DNA of 6,736 nucleotides from assembly GCA_031267635.1 (NCBI GenBank), contig JAIRYX010000405.1, positions 1 through 6,736 on the forward strand, given 5' to 3'. A program made the position numbers and the translations under genes. The stretch is from Planctomycetaceae bacterium. Lineage in GTDB: Bacteria; Planctomycetota; Planctomycetia; Pirellulales; Thermoguttaceae. Below the pieces are notes generated by a model. It saw nothing but the letters and a program-made list of their open reading frames with translations, made no database searches and was not told where the DNA came from. Of the stretch, positions 1 through 6,453 are shown in pieces. Position 1 is the first letter of the stretch. Every line of letters begins with the position of its first letter.

Positions 1-20
1 TTGAGTGTAATTAAAGTCAT
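1..20 (-). CDS. 5' end of an unidentified minus-strand gene, cut by the left edge
   Basis: Only six complete codons are inside the window, reading M-T-L-I-T-L from an ATG at 20-18. The product cannot be identified. The call rests on the upstream signals: a GAGGAG Shine-Dalgarno (complement of 29-34) lies 8 nt before the ATG, and a TTAACA / 16 bp / TATAAT promoter lies at 83-56 on the same strand. The three elements are in the right order and spacing, which is unlikely by chance. The gene would be transcribed leftward, divergently from argC. The alternative, that the region is non-coding, cannot be excluded from so few codons. Confidence 0.5.
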
Positions 21-28
21 ACTAAATA

Positions 29-34
29 CTCCTC
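29..34 (-). promoter_or_regulatory. Shine-Dalgarno of the left-edge gene
   Basis: On the minus strand this reads GAGGAG, a near-perfect match to the anti-Shine-Dalgarno, 8 nt before the ATG at 20-18. It is the main evidence that a gene starts there. Confidence 0.5.
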
Positions 35-55
35 GCTGGATTGTATAGAGGAATA

Positions 56-83
56 ATTATAATACAATAGTAGGAAATGTTAA
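56..83 (-). promoter_or_regulatory. sigma70-like promoter for the left-edge minus-strand gene
   Basis: Read on the minus strand: -35 TTAACA (83-78, one mismatch from TTGACA), a 16-bp spacer, and -10 TATAAT (61-56, perfect consensus). Transcription would begin near 49, giving a leader of about 30 nt before the ATG at 20. A TATAAT also occurs on the plus strand at 58-63 because the site is nearly symmetric, but it has no good -35 partner at 16-18 bp. Confidence 0.5.
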
Positions 84-133
84 GGGATTTGACTGTGCAA
101 TAATTTTAGAACATGACCGGCTACTGAGGGAAA

Positions 134-205
134 CTTGATAAATAAGGGCGGCAATGGTAAAGTCGTTCGGGTAACGATGCAGTTGCCAAGTGCGGATTTA
201 TTGGG
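134..205 (+). ncRNA. possible structured RNA or leader element upstream of argC
   Basis: Three complementary segment pairs are nested within each other: 134-143 with 196-205 (six Watson-Crick pairs ATAAAT/ATTTAT plus a C-G pair and three G-U type pairs), 150-154 with 183-187 (GGCAA/TTGCC), and 163-167 with 173-177 (TCGTT/AACGA, loop CGGGT). The G-U pairs work only for a plus-strand transcript. This stretch is visibly less AT-rich than its flanks. It does not match any riboswitch, T-box, SRP RNA, tmRNA or RNase P core that I recognise. The helices are short, so chance folding is a real possibility. If transcribed it could be a small RNA or part of a long argC leader. Confidence 0.25.
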
Positions 206-304
206 CTTGGGAAACTGACGCCATAGTGATCTATTGCGTTTTCAAATATTGTCCTCAACAACGAAATAATCAAAAAATATCGAAAACGGTTGCATCGAAC
301 TCTA

Positions 305-318
305 TTGCAATTCTGCAA
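305..318. promoter_or_regulatory. short inverted repeat upstream of the argC promoter
   Basis: TTGCA-ATTC-TGCAA is a perfect 5-bp dyad with a 4-bp centre, 15 bp before the presumed argC -35 hexamer. An overlapping dyad AATTCT/AGAATT lies just to its right. Either could be an operator, but neither fits the ArgR box as I know it (paired TGAAT/ATTCA half-sites), so the link to arginine control is speculative. Confidence 0.15.
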
Positions 319-333
319 ATGAGAATTATACTT

Positions 334-361
334 TTGACTTGTGTTTTTTATTTTCTAAAAT
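334..361 (+). promoter_or_regulatory. probable argC promoter
   Basis: -35 TTGACT (334-339), 16-bp spacer, -10 TAAAAT (356-361), each one mismatch from the sigma70 consensus. The expected transcription start near 368 gives a leader of about 23 nt to the argC ATG. A weak AGGA (376-379) lies 11 nt before the ATG and would serve as ribosome binding site. The region is AT-rich, so chance matches are easier than usual. Confidence 0.45.
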
Positions 362-390
362 TTCACTTGTCCATTAGGATATGATAGACA

Positions 391-1398
391 ATGACCAAAG
401 TGGCGATATTAGGGGCGACGGGTTACACGGCTCTTGAACTCATTAAACTTTTATTGCGGCATCCCGGAACGGAAATTACCGCATTGACCAGCCGCGAAGA
501 AACCGCACCGGTAAACCGTGTGCATCCATCGTTGACAGGGCGGATTTCCTTGCCGATGGAAAATCTTTCTGTGAAAGAAATTGCGTCTCGCGCGGAATGC
601 GTTTTCAGTTGTCTTCCTCATACGGCAAGTGCAACGGTGATCCCTGAACTTCTTGAAAATGGCGTGAAAGTCGTTGATTTCAGCGCTGATTATCGTCTTG
701 ATTCACCGGAAGTGTTCAAAAAATGGTACGAAGCCGAACATCCTGACGCCAATCGTTTGGGGAAAGTCCCTTACGGTCTTCCAGAATTGTTTCGGAAATC
801 AATTATTCCTGCAAAATTGGTCGCTAATCCCGGTTGTTATCCGACGACTGCCATTTTGCCATTGACTCCTTTGCTTCGTGAAAAACTGATTGAGCCGAGC
901 GATATTATTTTGGATTCTAAAAGCGGCGTCTCCGGTGGGGGACGTAAACCAAAATTGAATTACCATTATCCAGAGTGCAATGAAAGTATCACAACTTACA
1001 AGATTGGAAAACATCGGCACTTGCCGGAAATCAATCAATACTTGTCGCTGGCGGCGGGAAAGCCGCTCGAGGTGATTTTCACACCGCATCTTACGCCGAT
1101 GGATCGCGGTATTCTCACAACAGCTTACGCCAAACCAACACGAACACTGACACAATCCGAAATTCTTGAGGTACTCCAAAACTTCTATGAAAACGAACCG
1201 TTCGTGCAGGTCGTTGAACATTTGCCGGGGACAAAAGAGGTTGCTTTCACAAATAAATGTCATGTGACAGCGCGTATTGTTGGTGAAAGGGTTATGACAA
1301 TTTCCGTCATTGACAATCTTATCAAAGGAGCATCGGGAAGTGCCGTACAAAATTTCAATCTCATGTTCGGTTACGAGGAAACTTTGGCGTTGTTGTAA
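391..1398 (+). CDS. argC: N-acetyl-gamma-glutamyl-phosphate reductase
   Basis: This cytoplasmic enzyme reduces N-acetyl-glutamyl-5-phosphate to N-acetylglutamate semialdehyde with NADPH, the third step of arginine biosynthesis (EC 1.2.1.38). The 335-residue product has the family's normal length and all its hallmarks. An N-terminal Rossmann NADP site has G8-A-T-G11-Y-T-A, where the third glycine of the usual GxxGxxG is alanine. The catalytic cysteine is C149 in NPGCYPT, the SKSGVSGGGR loop spans 176-185, KHRHLPEI spans 207-214 and supplies the active-site histidine, HLTPMDRGIL spans 233-242, and KGASGSAVQNFNLMFG near 312-327 is the conserved C-terminal element. The ATG at 391 begins directly with the first beta strand, which supports this start. 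No other arg gene is visible nearby; the next plus-strand gene is 345 bp downstream and unrelated in function, so argC appears to be monocistronic. Confidence 0.96.
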   Translation: MTKVAILGATGYTALELIKLLLRHPGTEITALTSREETAPVNRVHPSLTGRISLPMENLSVKEIASRAECVFSCLPHTASATVIPELLENGVKVVDFSADYRLDSPEVFKKWYEAEHPDANRLGKVPYGLPELFRKSIIPAKLVANPGCYPTTAILPLTPLLREKLIEPSDIILDSKSGVSGGGRKPKLNYHYPECNESITTYKIGKHRHLPEINQYLSLAAGKPLEVIFTPHLTPMDRGILTTAYAKPTRTLTQSEILEVLQNFYENEPFVQVVEHLPGTKEVAFTNKCHVTARIVGERVMTISVIDNLIKGASGSAVQNFNLMFGYEETLALL

Positions 1399-1452
1399 AG
1401 AAAAAAAATTTTGGGCGTTGTTAGCAAAACTCTGGCGTTCTGTGCCTTGGCG

Positions 1453-1471
1453 CCAAAGAAATTTTGGTTTT
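1453..1471 (+). terminator. weak candidate terminator downstream of argC
   Basis: A 5-bp stem CCAAA/TTTGG (1453-1457 with 1463-1467, loop GAAAT) is followed at once by TTTT and then GAATTTT. The stem is short and competes with the overlapping palindrome TTGGCGCCAA at 1447-1456, so termination here would be inefficient at best. It is listed because argC has no better candidate before the next gene. Confidence 0.2.
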
Positions 1472-1656
1472 GAATTTTACCGAATAGCGAGTATTCCTGA
1501 GGGAATGGCTGGTTTGGGTTGAATTTTCTGCGATTTCGGGATAAAATACGAAATTTCTAAAAAAGACCTCTTGCAATTTTGGATTGAGTGTGACAAAATA
1601 TCAAATAATGTCATTTTCAATTAAAAATGATGCCTCAAAAGTCCGAAAACAATTTT

Positions 1657-1676
1657 AATGATAATAAATGATAATA
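1657..1676. repeat. tandem duplication of a 10-bp AT-rich unit
   Basis: AATGATAATA occurs twice back to back, without mismatch, about 70 bp before the start of the large fusion gene. Both copies contain GATAAT, similar to a -10 hexamer, but neither has a recognisable -35 at the right distance. It is probably replication slippage in AT-rich sequence. Confidence 0.5.
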
Positions 1677-1728
1677 ATTGTGCTGTACATTTTCAAAACG
1701 ACAGCGATGAATACAAATATTGCTAACC

Positions 1729-1736
1729 GGAAGGAA
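1729..1736 (+). promoter_or_regulatory. Shine-Dalgarno that fixes the start of the fusion gene at GTG 1744
   Basis: GGAAGGAA lies 7 nt before GTG 1744, an ideal spacing. The longest frame opens at TTG 1720, but that codon is upstream of this site and has only AT-rich, poorly matching sequence before it. GTG 1744 is therefore the better start and shortens the product by eight residues. Confidence 0.7.
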
Positions 1737-1743
1737 CGAGATC

Positions 1744-4700
1744 GTGAAAAAAGAGCAAAATAACGAAACCGTACAGGATGCACAAGACAATGCGAATGAA
1801 GAAGAATGCTATGTTCCCGCCACGGCGAAAACTTCTTGTTGGACGCGAGGGTTTATCGCTTTGCTTATTACTCAGTTTACTGTCGCTATGAACGACAACG
1901 TTTTTCGATGGTTAATTATTCCTATCGGTAAGTATTATATGCCGACGGAAAATGGCAAAGATTTTATTCGGACGCTTGGCGGCTTTTTTCTGTTGGTTCC
2001 GTTTATTCTATTTGTTTCTGTTGCGGGATTCGTTACCGACCGCTTCAGCCGTCGAAACGTGATGAAATGGTGTAAAATTTCAGAAATCATTTTGCTGTCC
2101 ATTGCCGTTTTGGTCATTTGCTTTTTGCCCGTTCCAGGCGGAGCGAAAGTCATCGTTTTACTTGCTCTGTTGTTTTTACTGGGATCGCAAGCGGCATTTT
2201 TCAGCCCGACTAAATACGGCGTCATTCCTGATGTTGTTCCGCAAAATCAAATCTCTAACGCTAACGGCTGGATTGCTATGACTTCGTTTCTTGCTATTGT
2301 TTCCGGTCAATTACTCGGCGGATATTTGTATGCTTGGACAACAAATTTTGACGCAGACGGACATGTCGTTGGCGAGCCCGGGATTCAAAACTGGTTTATT
2401 ACGGCAAGCGTTTTGTTGGGAGTCGCATTCATCGGTTTTATTGCCAGTCTTTTTATGCCAAAACTTAAACCGACGAATCCTGACGTAAAATTTCCGGTCA
2501 ATATGTTCAAAGAAAGCTATCTTGATATTAAGATGCTTATTTCTTACAAGACGCTGTTTTGGATTGCTTTAACCAGTTCGTTTTTTTGGGGACTTGCCGC
2601 GCTTTCGCAAAATAATATTGATAAATACGCCTGCGATTTTTTGATGGTGGAACAAAAATATGTCACGATTCTTGCGGCAATACTTTCACTCGGAATTGCC
2701 GCGGGTTCGCTACTCGCCGGTTATTTGTCGAAAGGACGTATTGAGCTTGGACTTGTCCCGCTCGGTGCGTTGGGGATCGGAATTTCCGTCATTTTACTCT
2801 CCTTTACTCCTCATTTGCCGGAAGGAATTTTGCCGGGAAAAGGAACCATCACATCTTCCAGCTATATTTACGGTTCTGTTTGTTTGATGTTGCTCGGAAT
2901 CACCGCAGGACTTTACGACGTACCGCTTGCGGCTTATCTACAAAAGGAAAGTCCCAAAGAAAAACGCGGACGAATCCTTGCCGCTTATAATTTTTTCTCG
3001 TTCAGCGCGATGCTCGTCTTTTTAGGGCTTTATTACATTTTGGCGTTGGTTTTTAATCATCTCGACGCGACAAAAACAGCGGCAAGTCTCTACATTTGGC
3101 TTGCCGGAGGCGTGTTGGTTTTGATTGTTTGTGTGGAATTGGCACGATTTTTAATGTTACCGATCCTCGCGTTTCTCGTACGGACGCTGTTTCGGTGGGT
3201 TTATCATGTCGAAGTGCGCGGCGAGGAAAATATTCCGTTGGAAGGCGGTGTGTTGATTGTTTCCAATCACATTTCATTTATTGACGGTTTGATGATTTAT
3301 GCGTTCAGCCCGCGTCCTGTTCGTTTCTTTGCGCATGACAATTATATTAAAGGACGAGTCGCTAATTATGTCGCCAACGTTACCGGCGTCTTGCGGATTG
3401 TACCGGGCAAAAAATCGGTTGTGGATGCGATTAAAAAAGGACGCGCCGCGCTTGCCAACGGCGAAATTGTCGGGATTTTTCCCGAAGGCGGATTAACGCG
3501 AACCGGACAAATTCGCGAATTTGAACCCGGTTACACATCGTTCTTAAAAGGAAATGAAAACGTGCCGATTGTGCCGGTGTTTGTCGGCGGGTTATTTGGC
3601 AGCATCACAAGTTATGCCGACCGCGACCGTAAATTTTGGAGTTTTCCCAAACCGTTGCGCTATCGTGTTGTCGTCGAATACGGTAAACCATTGCCGGGCA
3701 ACATTCCGACACACGAACTTAAACACATAATCGACGAAATGGCTGCCGATTCTACGATGCGTGAAAAAGGAAAACAATTCATTCCGCCATGTCAGGCGAT
3801 TTGGTCGCTAAAAAAGAACTTATTTTCTTCAATCGCTCAATTTGTCGATTCAACCGGCATGAAACTCAAGCCGCGCGATTTCCTTTTGCGGACATTGATT
3901 ACGCGGCGAATTTTACGCCGTGAAGTCCTTGCCAACGATGAAAAAAATGTCGCCGTTTTAACGCCGCCGTCGGTCGGCGGTACAATTGTCAATGCGGCGT
4001 TGTCGTTTGATTGCCGCACGACGATTAACCTCAATTATACATTCACGTCGGAGCTGCTTAACCATTGCCTCGAACAAGGCGAAGTCAAACATGTTTTGAC
4101 AAGCCGAAAAGTTTTGGAGCGTCTCAATTTTAATCTGAACGCCGATGTTGTCTGCATTGAAGACGTCGTGAAAAAAGTAACGCTCACGGACAAAATCATT
4201 GCGGCAATCCAAACGTTTTTACTTCCGGCATGGATACTCGAATGGCGATTCGGACTGAGCAAAATCAAGCCGGACGATTTACTGACCATCATTTACACCA
4301 GCGGCTCAACCGGCAAACCGAAAGGAGCGATGATCAGTCACCGCGCGATTTCAATGAATATTGACGGCTTCCGTCGCATCATTAAATTTGTACCAACCGA
4401 CCGTTTGTTGTCGGTACTTCCGTTCTTTCATGCGTTTGGGTTTACGGTGGAAATTTGGGTACCGATGGTCATTAACGTTGGTTCCGCGTATCATTACACG
4501 CCGCTCGAACCGAAAAGAATCGGTGAAATGTCGGCGGAATATAAATGTAACTTGTTGGTGATTACGCCGACGTTTGCGCGGACGTATTTGCGGAAATGTC
4601 CGCGAGAGGCGTTTGAACATGTCGGAACGGTGATTTTCGGTGCGGAGAAAATGCCGAAAGACCTTACCGATGCTTGGGAAGAAAAATACGGCGTGCGTCC

Positions 4701-5394
4701 TGTCGAAGGTTACGGCGCGACGGAGTTGTCGCCGGTGGTTGCGTCGAATATTTCGGTCGAGCGTGTGCATGACGATTATCAACCGTGTAGCCGCGAAGGT
4801 TCAATCGGCAGACCGCTTCCATTCCTTGCCGCGAAAATTGTTGATATGGAAACATGGGAAGAACTTCCGCCGGACACGCCCGGTATGTTGGTCATCAAAA
4901 GCCCGACGGTGATGAATGGTTACTATCGTGAACCGGAATTGACCGCCAAAGCAATTCGCAACGGCTGGTATATCACCGGCGACGTTGCGAAAATCGACAA
5001 GGACGGTTTTGTGTTTATCACGGGACGCGAAAGCCGTATCTCGAAAATCGGCGGCGAAATGGTGCCGCACATTATGATCGAAGAGATGCTGTTGGAACTT
5101 TTGAAAAAACATACGCCACAACAAGACGAAGATACGCCGCAAATCCCGCTTGTGGTTGCGGCAATTCCCGACGAGAAAAAAGGCGAGCGGATCATTGTGT
5201 TATACGCAAGTTTACAAGTCACGCCGGATGTTCTCTGCCGTGAAATGCTTGCCACTCGCTGCCCCAACATCTGGGTTCCCTCGCCGCTTCATTTTTACCA
5301 AGTCGAAGAAATCCCGCTTCTCGCAACCGGAAAACTTGATCTCGGAAAACTTCGGGAAATGGTGAAAAAGATCGTCGAAAGGGAAACGCACTGA
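1744..5394 (+). CDS. LplT-Aas fusion: lysophospholipid flippase / acyltransferase / acyl-ACP synthetase
   Basis: The 1216-residue membrane protein joins three enzymes that together recycle lysophospholipids (numbered from GTG 1744). Residues about 33-480 form a 12-helix MFS transporter of the LplT type, with NDN at 50-52 in helix 1, GFVTDRFSRR at 95-104, SQAAFFSPTKYG at 148-159 and YDVPLAAYLQ at 391-400; these are LplT-family signatures. Residues about 485-680 are a PlsC-like acyltransferase with the catalytic HX4D (H509, D514), FPEG (579-582) and VPIVPV (607-612). Residues about 690-1216 are an AMP-binding ligase with the P-loop YTSGSTGKPKG (851-861), YGATE (990-994), TGD (D1080), R1095, SKIGGE (K1101) and the C-terminal catalytic K1197 in ATGK. 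All key residues are present, so all three activities are probably intact. By family knowledge the MFS part flips lyso-PE or lyso-PG inward, the ligase loads fatty acid onto ACP, and the acyltransferase re-acylates the lysolipid. E. coli has the same functions as adjacent lplT and aas genes. No ACP domain is fused. The gene stands alone, with a convergent neighbour downstream. Confidence 0.93.
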   Translation: MKKEQNNETVQDAQDNANEEECYVPATAKTSCWTRGFIALLITQFTVAMNDNVFRWLIIPIGKYYMPTENGKDFIRTLGGFFLLVPFILFVSVAGFVTDRFSRRNVMKWCKISEIILLSIAVLVICFLPVPGGAKVIVLLALLFLLGSQAAFFSPTKYGVIPDVVPQNQISNANGWIAMTSFLAIVSGQLLGGYLYAWTTNFDADGHVVGEPGIQNWFITASVLLGVAFIGFIASLFMPKLKPTNPDVKFPVNMFKESYLDIKMLISYKTLFWIALTSSFFWGLAALSQNNIDKYACDFLMVEQKYVTILAAILSLGIAAGSLLAGYLSKGRIELGLVPLGALGIGISVILLSFTPHLPEGILPGKGTITSSSYIYGSVCLMLLGITAGLYDVPLAAYLQKESPKEKRGRILAAYNFFSFSAMLVFLGLYYILALVFNHLDATKTAASLYIWLAGGVLVLIVCVELARFLMLPILAFLVRTLFRWVYHVEVRGEENIPLEGGVLIVSNHISFIDGLMIYAFSPRPVRFFAHDNYIKGRVANYVANVTGVLRIVPGKKSVVDAIKKGRAALANGEIVGIFPEGGLTRTGQIREFEPGYTSFLKGNENVPIVPVFVGGLFGSITSYADRDRKFWSFPKPLRYRVVVEYGKPLPGNIPTHELKHIIDEMAADSTMREKGKQFIPPCQAIWSLKKNLFSSIAQFVDSTGMKLKPRDFLLRTLITRRILRREVLANDEKNVAVLTPPSVGGTIVNAALSFDCRTTINLNYTFTSELLNHCLEQGEVKHVLTSRKVLERLNFNLNADVVCIEDVVKKVTLTDKIIAAIQTFLLPAWILEWRFGLSKIKPDDLLTIIYTSGSTGKPKGAMISHRAISMNIDGFRRIIKFVPTDRLLSVLPFFHAFGFTVEIWVPMVINVGSAYHYTPLEPKRIGEMSAEYKCNLLVITPTFARTYLRKCPREAFEHVGTVIFGAEKMPKDLTDAWEEKYGVRPVEGYGATELSPVVASNISVERVHDDYQPCSREGSIGRPLPFLAAKIVDMETWEELPPDTPGMLVIKSPTVMNGYYREPELTAKAIRNGWYITGDVAKIDKDGFVFITGRESRISKIGGEMVPHIMIEEMLLELLKKHTPQQDEDTPQIPLVVAAIPDEKKGERIIVLYASLQVTPDVLCREMLATRCPNIWVPSPLHFYQVEEIPLLATGKLDLGKLREMVKKIVERETH

Positions 5395-5409
5395 CAAAAA
5401 GAGAATAAG

Positions 5410-5453
5410 TTTATTGCCGCGAATATTTTCCTTCATGCATTCGCGGCAATAAA
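5410..5453. repeat. 15-bp perfect inverted repeat between convergent genes, possible bidirectional terminator
   Basis: TTTATTGCCGCGAAT (5410-5424) is the exact reverse complement of 5439-5453, with a 14-nt loop. It starts 15 bp after the fusion gene stop and lies 23 bp beyond the exonuclease stop, the usual place for a shared terminator. However, the U-rich arm comes first and the A-rich arm second, the reverse of a standard intrinsic terminator. On the plus strand no T-run follows. On the minus strand a TTTTT run (5400-5396) follows only after nine bases. It may act as a weak terminator, a 3'-end stabilising hairpin, or a repetitive palindromic element. Confidence 0.6.
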
Positions 5454-5476
5454 ATCCTGTTGTAAATAAAGCTCAT

Positions 5477-6295
5477 TTACGCTTCTTTCCAAGGCGAATA
5501 CCAATCGCCCCAGCTTTCGAGATATATGTTGTATGCCGGAACTTGATCGCGGTTTTGTTCAAGCCACTGTTTGGTTTCAAAGACAAGCGTTTGTTCTTGT
5601 TCAATCGTAATCAAGCCGGTCAGCACGGCGATTCGTAAAAACACAAAGTAGGTGTCAAGAACATCGCATCGGCAATAATTATTGATGCGTCCAGTTTCGC
5701 CTTGATCGTAGAGGTCTTGCACCATTTTTCCTTGCACATCCATTTTTCCCGGCTTGCCGATTAAATTTGCGACAAGATTTAGTCCGCCGACTAATCGAGT
5801 TGCGCCGAAATTATTGAGAACATCGCAAAGGTCAAAATGCGAATCAAGGTTGTAACGGTTTCGCGGTTGATCGTAGGTGCGGCTTTTAAGAGCGAACCAC
5901 GCCGGAATCGACAAGCCGTAACGAAACGCCGCAAGTTCCAACAGCGGAATATCGAAACCGCGCCCGTTAAACGTAACAAGCGTCGGATGATTGTACGCTT
6001 GCCATCCACGCCAGAACAAATCGGTCATAATGTGCGGACGAAAATGCGGTTCATCCAGCGACACAATATCAATCACGCTGAAATCTGCGGCGATTTTAGC
6101 AATCACAACAGCAACCGGCAATTGATACGGATATGGAATAAAATCGGTTCCGTTCGCTTCGAGCAATTCGTCACGATACGCACGCACTGCGTCTTTCGGC
6201 GAAATCTCCTGGTTGGGATATTTCAATTTGGCGACTAACTCCGCGTCCGCCACACTCTCAATGTCAAAAACCAAATATCGGACTTGTTTTGTCAT
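5477..6295 (-). CDS. stand-alone 3'-5' exonuclease related to the PolB proofreading domain (COG3298 / DNA_pol_B_exo2-like)
   Basis: The 272-residue protein is a DEDDy-type exonuclease of the RNase H fold. Exo I is FDIE (D11, E13), Exo II is FNGRGFD (N110, D115), and Exo III is YCRCD (Y207, D211), giving the four metal-binding acidic residues and the tyrosine that defines the DEDDy subclass. It resembles the predicted PolB-related exonuclease family, which has no polymerase domain; none is encoded here. The family should remove nucleotides from single-stranded 3' ends, with two-metal catalysis in the cytoplasm, but its cellular role is poorly known and I do not assign one. The ATG at 6295-6293 starts just before the first beta strand and fits the family; no clear Shine-Dalgarno precedes it. 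It is convergent with the phospholipid-repair gene. It lies 249 bp downstream of a same-strand glycosidase gene but is separated from it by a strong terminator, so it is probably transcribed independently. Confidence 0.88.
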   Translation of the reverse strand: MTKQVRYLVFDIESVADAELVAKLKYPNQEISPKDAVRAYRDELLEANGTDFIPYPYQLPVAVVIAKIAADFSVIDIVSLDEPHFRPHIMTDLFWRGWQAYNHPTLVTFNGRGFDIPLLELAAFRYGLSIPAWFALKSRTYDQPRNRYNLDSHFDLCDVLNNFGATRLVGGLNLVANLIGKPGKMDVQGKMVQDLYDQGETGRINNYCRCDVLDTYFVFLRIAVLTGLITIEQEQTLVFETKQWLEQNRDQVPAYNIYLESWGDWYSPWKEA

Positions 6296-6382
6296 GGCAT
6301 CGTTCTGATTGTTTTATTTTTTGGGGAGGTTTAACCATTCACGGAATTTTTTATTTTCACATGTTGGAGGAATAAATACATT

Positions 6383-6453
6383 AACCTCATTTTCACCTAA
6401 TTTTCCGAACAAAACAACCTCAGTAGCAAAAATTTTCCAAAAAAACAACCTCA
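6383..6453. repeat. three spaced copies of AACCTCA in the exonuclease-glycosidase gap
   Basis: AACCTCA occurs at 6383-6389, 6416-6422 and 6447-6453, at intervals of 33 and 31 bp. The first two copies are also followed by ATTTTCC (6400-6406, 6432-6438), so they look like diverged tandem units of about 32 bp. The third copy forms part of the left arm of the terminator stem. The rest of each unit is poorly conserved. Confidence 0.4.

Larger units (their letters stand above)
1399..1743. other. gene-free AT-rich intergenic region between argC and the phospholipid-repair fusion
   Basis: I find no convincing gene in this 345-bp stretch: the open frames are short and have no Shine-Dalgarno. It contains short structural elements: GGCGTTGTT repeated at 1386-1394 and 1414-1422, a TTGGCGCCAA palindrome at 1447-1456, a TCATTTT/AAAATGA hairpin at 1611-1630, and a tandem 10-bp duplication at 1657-1676. 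A possible promoter is TTGAGT (1584-1589), 16 bp, TAATGT (1606-1611), but it is weak. Confidence 0.6.

Noticed and set aside
190..384. 64-codon plus-strand frame (GTG start) ending 6 bp before argC
   Set aside because: No Shine-Dalgarno, low-complexity composition, no arginine run typical of a leader peptide, and it spans the likely argC promoter. The same stretch is also open on the other strand, so it is probably a chance frame.
799..1350. 183-codon minus-strand open frame inside argC
   Set aside because: Fully antisense to the conserved argC sequence, with cysteine- and arginine-rich nonsense composition; a shadow frame.
1447..1456. TTGGCGCCAA palindrome as a regulator operator
   Set aside because: A single 10-bp palindrome just after a gene end, not near a promoter; more likely chance or part of a weak terminator.
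1707..1763. 18-codon upstream frame (ATG 1707) overlapping the start of the fusion gene
   Set aside because: No Shine-Dalgarno before ATG 1707, and the encoded lysine/arginine-rich peptide simply reads the fusion gene's own ribosome binding site out of frame.
4351..4782. 143-codon minus-strand open frame inside the ligase domain
   Set aside because: Antisense to the P-loop-to-YGATE part of a conserved AMP-binding domain; its arginine-rich composition is typical of a shadow frame.
5837..6238. 133-codon plus-strand open frame
   Set aside because: Antisense to the exonuclease, whose catalytic motifs prove which strand is coding.
6383..6453. AACCTCA repeats as a CRISPR array
   Set aside because: Only three copies of 7 bp with partly similar intervening sequence; no long conserved repeats, unique spacers or cas genes.
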